Source: Pseudobutyrivibrio sp. (GTDB lineage Bacteria > Bacillota > Clostridia > Lachnospirales > Lachnospiraceae). Taken from it: a stretch of DNA of 64,000 nucleotides. Under the pieces are notes generated by a model that was not told where the DNA came from, ran no database searches, and saw only the letters and a program-made list of their open reading frames with translations. Made by a program: the position numbers and the translations under genes. Below, piece after piece: positions 18,248-26,533 of this stretch. Position 1 is the first letter of the stretch, and every line of letters begins with the position of its first letter. The stretch is taken from the NCBI GenBank assembly GCA_017557435.1, contig JAFYYR010000004.1:122320-186319 (forward strand), read 5' to 3'.

Positions 18248-18586
18248 TGGACTAGACGGGAGTCGAACCCGTGTCCAAAAGCCAATTCCCGGCCCTTCTA
18301 CGAGTGTAGTTTGTATTTTTACATTCCCTCCACACAGCTCCTACAAACAGGATATGTGCTTTAGTAGCTTCATGATACGCCCGCTATCGCAAAGCTTTGA
18401 TAACGTCGTTTCCTACAAAGTCGAAGTCTGGGTCCTAAGGTGTAGGTGCCCTAGGTCAGACTGCTGCGCTTAGGCAGCGTATGCTAATTTATTATCAGCG
18501 TTTAATTTTAAGTTTGCCCATTTAACCCATTAGCGTGGGACTCGCTTCTTCCGCTGCATGACCCCTGTCGAAACCATGACTAGCCC
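18248..18586 (-). ncRNA. ssrA: Transfer-messenger RNA (tmRNA)
   Basis: About 339 bases, with both ends forming the tRNA-like half. The 5' GGGCTAG (from 18586) pairs with the 3' CTAGTCC (to 18249), giving a G-T at the third pair, the identity element for alanyl-tRNA synthetase. The T-arm reads ACGGG-TTCGACT-CCCGT. The tag frame (18517-18470) starts at a GCA resume codon and encodes ANLKLNADNKLAYAA before TAA. The discriminator A (18248) is followed by CTA, so the CCA end is not encoded and must be added. Several GC-rich hairpins between the tag and the 3' half fit the usual pseudoknots. It sits just downstream of smpB and maf. Confidence 0.96.
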
Positions 18587-18595
18587 GTAAAGTGC

Positions 18596-19147
18596 TTATT
18601 TATTATAAAGCTCGCGGTAGACTTTAGCAAGAGGCAATCCAACCACATTATTGTAGTCTCCTGATATTCTCTCAACAAGAATAGCCCCTAGCCCCTGAAT
18701 ACCATAAGCGCCAGCCTTATCCATCGGCTCACCAGATGCAATATATGCTCGAATCCTCTCAGGAGAATTGTCATACATAACCACATCTGTGCACTCTGAA
18801 AAAGTATTTACATTTCCATCTTCATCAATGATAGTAACTCCTGTATAAACCTGATGAGTCCTTCCGGAAAGAGCAGTAAGCATATTAAATGCATCCTCCT
18901 CATCTCTAGGCTTTCCAAGAATCTTATCATCAAAGGCCACGACTGTATCTGCAGCAAGGACTATACGTCCTGGATTCTCCTTAGATACTGCAATAGCCTT
19001 TTGTCTGCTTAAATCCTCTACCACCTTTGATGGTAATACTTCTTCTGTAGTCTCCTCTATATCAGCAGGCTTAACAATATAATCAATGCCAGCCTGTGAA
19101 AGTAGCTCACGTCGTCTTGGTGAACCTGATGCCAGTATAATCTCCAT
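18596..19147 (-). CDS. maf: Maf/YhdE-type nucleoside triphosphate pyrophosphatase
   Basis: 183 residues from the ATG at 19147, which has AAGGTGGAG just upstream; a GTG three codons earlier is less likely. The Maf signature opens the protein (IILASGSPRRRELLSQAG), followed by EETTEEVLPSKVVEDLSRQKA, the conserved Asp region VLAADTVVAFDDKILGKP, and YQGIxG-like KAGAYGIQGLGA. Maf proteins hydrolyse dTTP, UTP and modified nucleotides and have been linked to septum formation. It starts 11 bases after the smpB stop codon, and its last codons carry the tmRNA promoter. Confidence 0.92.
   Translation of the reverse strand: MEIILASGSPRRRELLSQAGIDYIVKPADIEETTEEVLPSKVVEDLSRQKAIAVSKENPGRIVLAADTVVAFDDKILGKPRDEEDAFNMLTALSGRTHQVYTGVTIIDEDGNVNTFSECTDVVMYDNSPERIRAYIASGEPMDKAGAYGIQGLGAILVERISGDYNNVVGLPLAKVYRELYNK
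18602..18630 (-). promoter_or_regulatory. Probable tmRNA promoter inside the 3' end of maf
   Basis: On the minus strand TTGCTA (18630-18625), a 17-base spacer and a perfect TATAAT (18607-18602), 15 bases before the mature tmRNA 5' end. The boxes lie in the last codons of maf, so ssrA can be transcribed independently of the secG-rnr-smpB operon. Confidence 0.6.
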
Positions 19148-19157
19148 AATCTCCACC

Positions 19158-19622
19158 TTATCTCAAAGACATCTTATAGTCTCTTTCTGCCTCTCGCTTC
19201 ATATCCTTCTTTTGAATATCAGCGCGTTTATCATAAAGCTTTTTACCTTTTGCAAGAGCAATCTTAACCTTTACAAGTCCATTATTAAGATAGACCTCCA
19301 AAGGAACGATTGTGTATCCGCTCTCTTTTATTTTGCTGAAAAGACGGTTAATCTCAGCCTTATGCATAAGTAGCTTTCTAGGGCGAAGTGGATCTCTATT
19401 GAAGATATTGCCCTTCTCGTATGGATTTACATGCATCTGATAAATGTAAATCTGTCCATTATCAATTCTAACAAAGGCCTCTTTAATAGAGCACTGACCA
19501 AGTCTCATGGACTTAACCTCTGTGCCATGAAGCTCAATACCTGCCTCGTACTCTTCTTCCATGAAATACTCATGATAAGCCTTTTTGTTATTAGCTATTA
19601 ATTTTCTACCTTCTTTATTCAT
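19158..19622 (-). CDS. smpB: SsrA-binding protein SmpB
   Basis: 154 residues, usual length. The opening LIANNKKAYHEYFMEEEYEAGIELHGTEVKSMR is the SmpB OB-fold signature. The tail KKLYDKRADIQKKDMKREAERDY is the basic C-terminus that enters the mRNA channel. SmpB carries alanyl-tmRNA to stalled ribosomes. Its RNA partner is encoded about 570 bases downstream, and rnr, whose product degrades the non-stop mRNA, is directly upstream. Confidence 0.97.
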   Translation of the reverse strand: MNKEGRKLIANNKKAYHEYFMEEEYEAGIELHGTEVKSMRLGQCSIKEAFVRIDNGQIYIYQMHVNPYEKGNIFNRDPLRPRKLLMHKAEINRLFSKIKESGYTIVPLEVYLNNGLVKVKIALAKGKKLYDKRADIQKKDMKREAERDYKMSLR

Positions 19623-19645
19623 ACATACTCTCCAAGTACAAATAT

Positions 19646-21901
19646 TTAAAATCGCTTAAACTCATCAAGAATAAAATCGATTGTTCTAGCATGCTCATCT
19701 ACTGAATCAAGTATTACCTTAACAGGCTGTCCAAGCTTAAATATGCGACCTGTACGCTCGCCCACTAATGTGAGATTCTCCTCCACAAACTCATAATGAT
19801 CATCATATAGAGTAGATACATGAACAAGTCCCTCAACAGTATTATCAAGCTCAACATACATTCCCCAACCAGTGATTGATGAAATTGTACCATTAAACTC
19901 CTGTCCAATAAACTCCTTCATGAACTGAACCATCTTAAGCTTGTCTACCTCTCGCTCACAATCCTCAGCTCTTCGCTCAAGCTTGCTAGTTTGCATTGCC
20001 ACCTCTGGCAAAATAGACTCGTAATGAGAAATCTTCCGCTCATTCATGCGACCTCTCAGATGGTCCTTAATAATGCGATGAATCTGCAAATCAGGATATC
20101 TACGAATTGGAGAAGTAAAATGACAATAGTATTTAGCCGCAAGGCCAAAATGTCCCTTGCATTCTGTATCGTACTTAGCCTGTTGCATACTACGAAGTGT
20201 CATCTTAGTAATGACAGCCTCATCCTCATGACCTGCAAGGGATTCAAGCATCTTTTGAATCTCCTTTGGATGAATATTGTCTGTCTTACCCTTAAGGACG
20301 TAGCCGCATGCTCCAAGGAATCTGCCAAGTGTCTGCATCTTCTCTGGATCTGGTGCTCCGTGTACACGGTAAACAAATGGTGACTCCATAAGTTCAAAAT
20401 GCTCAGCAACTGTCTCATTGGCTGCCAGCATGAAATCCTCTATAAGCTTGTGAGCGTCATTGCGCTCATAAGGTGCAAGTCCTACTACCTTACCATTTTC
20501 ATCAATGATAATGTGTGTCTCTGGGAAATCAAAGTCAATGGCGCCTCTCTTCTTGCGCTTAGCACGAAGAATCTTAGAAAGCTTTGCCATATCATCTACC
20601 ATATCAGCTATATCTGAGTATTTAGTACGAGTCTCCTCGTCACCTGTCATCATGGCATACACATCAGTATAGGTCATGCGATGATCACTGTGAATAACCG
20701 ACTCACAAATCTCATGGTCTACAAGCTCTCCCTTAGGGTTAAATGTCATAATACAAGAAAGAGCAAGTCTATCCTCTCCCTCATTAAGAGAACACATACC
20801 ATTGGAAAGAGTGTGTGGAAGCATAGGGATAACTCTATCTGCAAGATAAACTGAGGTACCTCGCTTAAGTGCCTCCACATCTAGAGCAGATGACTCCTGT
20901 ACGTAATTAGTAACATCTGCAATATGTACTCCAAGGACATAGTTATCTCCATCCCTTACAAGTGAAACTCCATCATCAATATCCTTAGTGTCTTCGCCGT
21001 CGATTGTAATAACGCACAAATCCCTAATGTCATTGCGTCCTGCCATATCGGCCTCAGAAACTGGCTTAGCAACAGTGGATGCCTGCTTAATTACCTTGTC
21101 AGGAAACTCTGTCTCAATACCAAAGCTTCGGATGATAGATAAAATATCTACCCCTGGGTCATTCTTGTGACCTAGAATCTCAGTAATATGGCCCTCTGGC
21201 TTGTGACTATCATCACCATAGTCATCAATATGACATACTACCTTGTGACCAGTAACAGCATTAAGATCTCTACCTGCTGGTATGAAAATATCTCTTACAA
21301 GCTTTTGACTATCTGCTACTACAAATCCAAAATTCTCACTCTTCTCGTATGTACCAACTACATCAGAAAATCCGTGAGTGATAATCCTGATGACCTTGGC
21401 CTCCTGGCGCTTACCAGGTGCTCCAAAGGTCAATACTGCAGCTACAATGTCGTCCTGCATTGCAAATCCAGTATTATCTCTGCCTACGAAATAATCCTCT
21501 TCCTGGCCCTCTACCTCTATAAATCCAAAGCCATCCTTGTGAGAAATAAATCTACCAATAATATCTGGCTCTACATTGTCATATTTAGGCTGATTAGCCT
21601 TTTTAGCTACTGCATTTAATGACTGCTTTTTAGCCGCCTGCTCTGCCTTTGTAGGTTTCTTTGAGCGATGGTCTTTGGTCTTAATGAACTTAGGACGATT
21701 CTCAGGTATCTGATACTTGCCACGCTTTGTAATCTCCACGTGACCCTGACCTACAAGTTCATCAAGAACCATTGCAAACTCAGCCCTCTTGTCCTTTGAC
21801 ACATCAAGCAATATCTCTAAATCCTTTTTCTTCATAGGAATATAAGCCTGGCTTTTAAAGACATCCATCAAAAAATGCTTTTGTTTTTCAAATTCGTTCA
21901 T
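19646..21901 (-). CDS. rnr: Ribonuclease R
   Basis: 751 residues, a normal length. Domains in order: an N-terminal winged-helix region (about 1-70), a basic Lys-rich linker, cold-shock domains with GFIEVEGQEEDYFVG and GFVVADSQ, the RNB catalytic domain with the metal-binding Asp cluster ITIDGEDTKDIDDGVSL, HYCHFTSPIRRYPDLQIHR, and a C-terminal S1 domain (FNGTISSITGWGMYVELDNT). RNase R is a processive 3'-5' exonuclease that degrades structured RNA and, with tmRNA/SmpB, non-stop messages. AGGAG is five bases before the ATG. Confidence 0.97.
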   Translation of the reverse strand: MNEFEKQKHFLMDVFKSQAYIPMKKKDLEILLDVSKDKRAEFAMVLDELVGQGHVEITKRGKYQIPENRPKFIKTKDHRSKKPTKAEQAAKKQSLNAVAKKANQPKYDNVEPDIIGRFISHKDGFGFIEVEGQEEDYFVGRDNTGFAMQDDIVAAVLTFGAPGKRQEAKVIRIITHGFSDVVGTYEKSENFGFVVADSQKLVRDIFIPAGRDLNAVTGHKVVCHIDDYGDDSHKPEGHITEILGHKNDPGVDILSIIRSFGIETEFPDKVIKQASTVAKPVSEADMAGRNDIRDLCVITIDGEDTKDIDDGVSLVRDGDNYVLGVHIADVTNYVQESSALDVEALKRGTSVYLADRVIPMLPHTLSNGMCSLNEGEDRLALSCIMTFNPKGELVDHEICESVIHSDHRMTYTDVYAMMTGDEETRTKYSDIADMVDDMAKLSKILRAKRKKRGAIDFDFPETHIIIDENGKVVGLAPYERNDAHKLIEDFMLAANETVAEHFELMESPFVYRVHGAPDPEKMQTLGRFLGACGYVLKGKTDNIHPKEIQKMLESLAGHEDEAVITKMTLRSMQQAKYDTECKGHFGLAAKYYCHFTSPIRRYPDLQIHRIIKDHLRGRMNERKISHYESILPEVAMQTSKLERRAEDCEREVDKLKMVQFMKEFIGQEFNGTISSITGWGMYVELDNTVEGLVHVSTLYDDHYEFVEENLTLVGERTGRIFKLGQPVKVILDSVDEHARTIDFILDEFKRF

Positions 21902-21934
21902 ATAATCTCCTAGTGATTACCCTCTAATAAAACA

Positions 21935-21958
21935 GGAAAAGCCACCCAACAGGGTGGC
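21935..21958 (-). terminator. Terminator or attenuator between secG and rnr
   Basis: A perfect 7-bp GC-rich stem GCCACCC/GGGTGGC (21941-21958) followed on the minus strand by TTTTCC. The moderate T-tract may let part of the transcription continue into rnr. Confidence 0.7.
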
Positions 21959-21974
21959 ATAACATACTTAGTTA

Positions 21975-22217
21975 TTAAAAACTCTTAATATTAAGAATTG
22001 CTGAAAGAACGAAGAAAAGAATAACACAAACACTTGTAAGTTTAACAAGTAAGCCTTCTCTAGAACGTCCCTTATTACGGCTCCAATAAGAATCGAACTG
22101 CTGGCCTGATAATGAGCCAAGTCCATTCTGCTTTCCTTCTTGGAATAATATTATAACTGTGAGTACCACACAAATTGCTATTAATAAACCTATTAAAACA
22201 TATCTTAAAGTCTGCAT
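21975..22217 (-). CDS. secG: Preprotein translocase subunit SecG
   Basis: 80 residues with two membrane helices (about 5-24 and 58-77) around a cytoplasmic loop with QEGKQNGLGSLSG, the SecG signature. SecG aids SecYE-mediated protein export. The order secG-rnr-smpB is conserved across Firmicutes and supports the call. GGAGG precedes the ATG. Confidence 0.95.
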   Translation of the reverse strand: MQTLRYVLIGLLIAICVVLTVIILFQEGKQNGLGSLSGQQFDSYWSRNKGRSREGLLVKLTSVCVILFFVLSAILNIKSF

Positions 22218-22302
22218 ATTGCCTCCTATTTAGGGGTTAATTATTTGCTACATGTTTCGCAACATTTGAAGTATATCATAGCGTTTCAAGTATTTCAACC
22301 CC

Positions 22303-22812
22303 TTAAAGTTTGGCATCAAAATTCATTCCGGAAAGCATACCTTCGTCTGCTGCTTTTCTTGATTTTTGATACGGATTATTCTCATTAGGATATTTAATCT
22401 GGGTGGTTGTAGTTCCTCCTGACACATAGGTTCTACCACATTCTGGGCATATGGCAGTATGAATAGCAACAGAAGCATTAATAACCTTGCCACCGTCTTT
22501 AGCAGCCTTATCATAAGCGTTATTTACATGCTCCTGCTCATGTCCTCTTACTCTAGCCCCTGCTGCCTCTGGAGAAACATGCTGCGCAGATTTGAAAGAG
22601 ACATTCTCATCGCTACCATCCTGGTATTTCCTATTGGCACATGTCTCACATTCAATCACGCCAGCTCTCTTAGCAGCTTTTTCAGAACCGTAGGTTTTAG
22701 CTAAGGCCTCATTGCCACCTTGAAGCTTAATCTCTTTTGCTATTTTATTCTCGCTAAATGTAAGTCCATTTGGCTGCCCTATCATATTATATGCTGAATT
22801 AATACCTAGCAT
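22303..22812 (-). CDS. SprA-related putative metalloprotease
   Basis: 169 residues with no signal peptide. A possible zinc-protease motif HEQEH sits in VSPEAAGARVRGHEQEHVNNAYDKA. The phrase SPEA...HEQEH followed by a Gly-rich strand region resembles the SprA-related family (Pfam PF12118 from memory). Two CxxC pairs, CETC upstream and CPEC downstream of the HExxH, may hold a structural zinc and are an unusual addition. The substrate is unknown. It stands alone between secG and the CmpB-like gene. Confidence 0.65.
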   Translation of the reverse strand: MLGINSAYNMIGQPNGLTFSENKIAKEIKLQGGNEALAKTYGSEKAAKRAGVIECETCANRKYQDGSDENVSFKSAQHVSPEAAGARVRGHEQEHVNNAYDKAAKDGGKVINASVAIHTAICPECGRTYVSGGTTTTQIKYPNENNPYQKSRKAADEGMLSGMNFDAKL

Positions 22813-22961
22813 AAAAACACCACCTTTAATGCAGCTTATAGTTAATATTATCTTACCATCTCATTAAGAAAAAACTATGAACACCTTTAATTTTATACCA
22901 ATGTAATTTATACTAACATAAATGCGTAAAATTATTTAACTAATTATAAGCGGGGAGAACG

Positions 22962-23753
22962 ATGCTAAGTAAATATTTTGTTTGTTTTATAATATACAGT
23001 TTCTTTGGATGGATATATGAAACCATCTACTGCACAGTCAGTGAAAAGGCCTGGGAAAATCGGGGCTTCCTCTATGGTCCTTGCATCCCACTATACGGAG
23101 TGGGTGCAATAGCAGCCCAGTTTCTTTTTGTAGACCTGCCAATAGAGCGTTTTTCACATCCATCATATCTTGCAATCTTTTTCGGATGTGCTATAGGCTC
23201 CTTTATACTTGAGTACTCAACTTCATATTTATTAGAGAAAAGATTTCATGCTAGATGGTGGGACTATTCTCACCTTCCTCTAAATATAAACGGCCGAGTA
23301 TGCCTGATATTTACCGCATGTTTTGGAATTGCAGGAATTATTGTCACCCAATTTATAGAGCCACCAATCATTCATGTGGTAAATATGATGCCACAGTCAT
23401 TGGTTGAGTTACTGGCACTATTTTTCATGTTTGTATTTGGATTTGATATGGCTCTTACCATTTCAGCCCTAACAAGTTTCGCCAAGGAATTTGAGCGCAT
23501 CAATGAGCAAATAAATGCTCAAATGTCACAGCGAGTTGAGGCTCTTTATTCAAAAGCTGAATCATCTGAAACCGAGGATGAAGGCGCTATCAAGGAGCGT
23601 CTTTCTACAGAATATGTTAAGCAATGGATTAAAAATGCAACTGCTACACAGCGCGGCCAGTTCCGTCATATTGCAAAGTTTACCCATCCTGTTGCTTCTA
23701 CAAAAGCCCTACTGGATAAGGGTTCCGAATATCTTCGCCGTAGGAAAAAATAA
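22962..23753 (+). CDS. CmpB-family (putative ABC transporter permease) membrane protein
   Basis: 263 residues. It starts MLSKYFVCFIIYSFFGWIYE, with GFLYGPCIPLYG and LEYSTSYLLEKRFHARWWDYS, the signatures of the PF06541 family named ABC_trans_CmpB. There are four to five membrane helices and a cytoplasmic C-terminal tail of about 85 residues (helical, then basic KRRKK-like). Despite the family name, transport has not been shown for most members and no ATPase is adjacent. GGGGAG lies upstream of the ATG. Confidence 0.8.
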   Translation: MLSKYFVCFIIYSFFGWIYETIYCTVSEKAWENRGFLYGPCIPLYGVGAIAAQFLFVDLPIERFSHPSYLAIFFGCAIGSFILEYSTSYLLEKRFHARWWDYSHLPLNINGRVCLIFTACFGIAGIIVTQFIEPPIIHVVNMMPQSLVELLALFFMFVFGFDMALTISALTSFAKEFERINEQINAQMSQRVEALYSKAESSETEDEGAIKERLSTEYVKQWIKNATATQRGQFRHIAKFTHPVASTKALLDKGSEYLRRRKK

Positions 23754-23766
23754 ATAAATATACAAA

Positions 23767-23796
23767 AAGCCACCTGATAAACAGGTGGCTTAAAAT
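23767..23796. terminator. Bidirectional terminator
   Basis: A 10-bp stem AAGCCACCTG/CAGGTGGCTT (23767-23791), with A-rich sequence on one side and T-rich on the other. It can end both the plus-strand CmpB-like gene and the minus-strand yajC. Confidence 0.88.
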
Positions 23797-23806
23797 TTAT
23801 TTTGTA

Positions 23807-24115
23807 TTATTTAGACTCAGTCTTAACTGCATCCTCTGGCTTCTCTACCTGTGCGATAGCTGCCTTCTGCATAGGGATACGGCAGTTCTTGTTGCTACCA
23901 AACTCTACGATAACTGTAGTCTCATCTGGGATAGAGATTACAACACCATAAAAACCGCTTGTTGTAAGTACTGTATCGCCTACTGCAAGAGCATTCATCA
24001 TAGCTGTCTTAGCGTTCTGCTCCTTCTTCTGTGGGCGAATCATGAAGAAATACATGAATACAAAAAGTACTACAATCCAAATAATTAAGCTGATTGAGCT
24101 GTTCATTCCGTCCAT
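23807..24115 (-). CDS. yajC: Preprotein translocase accessory subunit YajC
   Basis: 102 residues with one membrane helix (about 8-27) followed by FMIRPQKKEQ, the YajC signature, then MMNALAVGDTVLTTSGFYGVV and an acidic tail. YajC associates with SecDF-YidC. The neighbouring tgt is its usual partner, as in many bacteria. GGAGG lies nine bases before the ATG. Confidence 0.94.
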   Translation of the reverse strand: MDGMNSSISLIIWIVVLFVFMYFFMIRPQKKEQNAKTAMMNALAVGDTVLTTSGFYGVVISIPDETTVIVEFGSNKNCRIPMQKAAIAQVEKPEDAVKTESK

Positions 24116-24255
24116 TAAATTTATCCTCCTAAACTATGGCCAATAGCCTTTATAACACTGATGTATATTTTACATAAATACTATTTCTTAAGCAACATTT
24201 TTCCATGAATTAATTTTTATTTTAGAAATAGCTAAATATCAATTAAAAAAGATTC

Positions 24256-25392
24256 TTACTGTTCTCCTGCAGCCATAGACTCAAGCTTAAACTTCTTATA
24301 TGCTGCAAAATTACCTGCATCTAAAGCATCTCTAATCTCTTCCATCATAGTGTTGTAGAAATATAGATTATGAAGTACGCAAAGTCTCATACCAAGCATC
24401 TCCTTAGCCTTAAGAAGATGACGAATATAAGCACGTGAGTAGCTTCTACATGCAGGACAGTTACATCCCTCTTCGATTGGTCGCATATCCTTTTCAAACT
24501 TCTGATTGAAAAGATTAAGCTTGCCATGATTGGTATACACATGACCATGACGACCATTTCTACTAGGGTAAACACAATCAAAGAAATCAATTCCTCTGTC
24601 AACTGCCTCTAAAATATTAGCAGGCGTACCAACTCCCATAAGGTATGTAGGCTTGTTCTGAGGTAGATGAGGCACTACATTATCAAGTACATCATACATC
24701 TGCTCATGACTCTCGCCTACAGCAAGTCCGCCTACAGCATAGCCAGGCAAATCAAGCTCGGAAATCTGCTTAGCATGTTCTATTCTAATATCATTGAAAA
24801 CAGCTCCCTGATTGATGCCAAATAAAAGCTGCTCCTTATTAATTGTGTCATCAAGAGAATTAAGACGAGTCATCTCATCCTTACAGCGATAGAGCCATCT
24901 AGTAGTTCTAGAAACAGAATCCTCTACGTATTTACGTTCTGCAAGAGCTGGTGGACACTCATCAAATGCCATAGCAATTGTAGAACCTAAATTAGATTGA
25001 ATCTGCATAGACTCCTCAGGTCCCATAAATATCTTGCGACCATCTATATGGGAATTGAAAGTAACTCCCTCTTCCTTAATCTTGCGAATGCCAGCAAGTG
25101 AGAAAACCTGAAATCCGCCGGAATCAGTAAGAATCGGTCTATCCCAGTTCATGAACTTATGTAAACCGCCAAGTTCCTTAATAAGAGTATCGCCTGTGCG
25201 AACATGAAGATGATATGTATTAGAAAGCTCAACCTGACACTTAATCTCTCTCAAATCATCTGTAGAAACCGCACCCTTAATGGCAGCAACTGTACCAACA
25301 TTCATAAATACAGGTGTCTCAATCACACCGTGAACAGTGTGAAATCTGCCTCTTTTAGCCTTACCCTCAGTTTTTAATAACTCGTACTTCAA
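24256..25392 (-). CDS. tgt: tRNA-guanine (queuine) transglycosylase
   Basis: 378 residues. The catalytic Asp is in ILTDSGGFQVFSLA, the second conserved block is VGTPANILEAVDRGIDFFDCVYPSRNGRHG, and the zinc site is CNCPACR with a later His in CVLHNLYF. The enzyme exchanges guanine-34 for preQ1 in tRNAs with GUN anticodons. Its start overlaps the aroC stop by four bases. Confidence 0.97.
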   Translation of the reverse strand: MKYELLKTEGKAKRGRFHTVHGVIETPVFMNVGTVAAIKGAVSTDDLREIKCQVELSNTYHLHVRTGDTLIKELGGLHKFMNWDRPILTDSGGFQVFSLAGIRKIKEEGVTFNSHIDGRKIFMGPEESMQIQSNLGSTIAMAFDECPPALAERKYVEDSVSRTTRWLYRCKDEMTRLNSLDDTINKEQLLFGINQGAVFNDIRIEHAKQISELDLPGYAVGGLAVGESHEQMYDVLDNVVPHLPQNKPTYLMGVGTPANILEAVDRGIDFFDCVYPSRNGRHGHVYTNHGKLNLFNQKFEKDMRPIEEGCNCPACRSYSRAYIRHLLKAKEMLGMRLCVLHNLYFYNTMMEEIRDALDAGNFAAYKKFKLESMAAGEQ

Positions 25393-26483
25393 TCCTTATA
25401 AAACTCCTTAATAAAATCTACTCTATCTGTCATATGGGCTAGCATTGCATCACAAATAGTAATTGCACACATAGCCTCAACCACTACAACAGCACGAGGA
25501 ACAACTACAGGATCATGTCTACCATGAATCTCAATGTCCACATTCTCACCATTTTCATTAACAGTATGCTGCAACTGTGAAATAGAAGGTGTAGGCTTAA
25601 TAGCTGCTCTTACGATAATGTCATCACCGTCAGATATACCACCTAAAATTCCACCACTGTGATTGGTTTCCTTAACAATTCTGCCATCCACTACCTCAAA
25701 AGCATCGTTGTTAATGCTGCCTACTGACTTTGCAGCCTCAAAGCCATCGCCAATCTCCACGCCCTTCACAGCACCAATAGAAACAAGGGCCTGAGCAATT
25801 TTAGCATCTAACTTATCAAATACTGGCTCGCCGATACCTGCGGGTACACCAGTGATAACGCACTCAATAACTCCACCAGCACTATCGTTGTTAAGCATGC
25901 ATGCCTCAAGATACTCCTGAGCCTCCTTAGCGGCAAGAGAATCAGGCATAGCAAGTGGATTTAAATCTCTCTCACCTAACTCAAATTCAGATACTCTAAT
26001 ATCACCAATCGATTTCGTATATGCAAATACCTCAACACCAAGCTCTCTAAGAAGCTTAGCACAGATGGCACCAGCAGCCACTCTTCCGATAGTCTCTCTT
26101 CCTGATGAACGACCACCGCCTCGATAGTCTCGGCGACCAAATTTCTCATAGAATCCATAGTCAGCATGACCAGGTCTAAAGGTTGTGGCAATATTGCCGT
26201 AATCCTTAGAGTGCTGATCCATATTTCTAACCATAAGAGAAATAGGAGTACCAGTAGTATGTCCCTCAAAGACACCTGAAAGAATCTCTACCTTATCTCC
26301 CTCTGCTCTTGCTGTAGTAAATTTAGACTGACCTGGCTTTCTTCTGTCTAAATAAATCTGAATATCTTCCTCACACAGCTTCAGCCCCGCTGGAAAACCA
26401 TCAATAACAACGCCTAGAGCTGCCCCGTGAGACTCGCCCCAAGTAGTAATGGAAATTCTATTTCCGAATGTTGAACCTGCCAT
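25389..26483 (-). CDS. aroC: Chorismate synthase
   Basis: 364 residues. Signatures are GESHGAALGVVIDGFPAG at the N-terminus, RPGHADYGFYEKFGRRDYRGGGRSS in the active site, and RHDPVVVPRAVVV near the C-terminus. The enzyme converts EPSP to chorismate with reduced FMN, the last shikimate step. Strong GGAGG Shine-Dalgarno. It is translationally coupled to tgt, although the two have no evident pathway link. Confidence 0.97.
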   Translation of the reverse strand: MAGSTFGNRISITTWGESHGAALGVVIDGFPAGLKLCEEDIQIYLDRRKPGQSKFTTARAEGDKVEILSGVFEGHTTGTPISLMVRNMDQHSKDYGNIATTFRPGHADYGFYEKFGRRDYRGGGRSSGRETIGRVAAGAICAKLLRELGVEVFAYTKSIGDIRVSEFELGERDLNPLAMPDSLAAKEAQEYLEACMLNNDSAGGVIECVITGVPAGIGEPVFDKLDAKIAQALVSIGAVKGVEIGDGFEAAKSVGSINNDAFEVVDGRIVKETNHSGGILGGISDGDDIIVRAAIKPTPSISQLQHTVNENGENVDIEIHGRHDPVVVPRAVVVVEAMCAITICDAMLAHMTDRVDFIKEFYKD

Positions 26484-26495
26484 TTTTCTCCCTCC

Positions 26496-26521
26496 AAAAA
26501 AAGGGCTGTTAGAAACAGCCC
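26496..26521 (-). terminator. Terminator downstream of the lactonase-like gene
   Basis: An 8-bp stem GGGCTGTT/AACAGCCC (26503-26521) followed on the minus strand by seven T residues. It separates the lactonase-like gene from aroC. Confidence 0.88.
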
Positions 26522-26533
26522 CACACTAAAGAC

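Noticed and set aside
21188-21619. Plus-strand open frame of 143 codons opposite rnr
   Set aside because: The translation is Ile/Tyr/Ser-rich noise and RNase R on the minus strand is complete.
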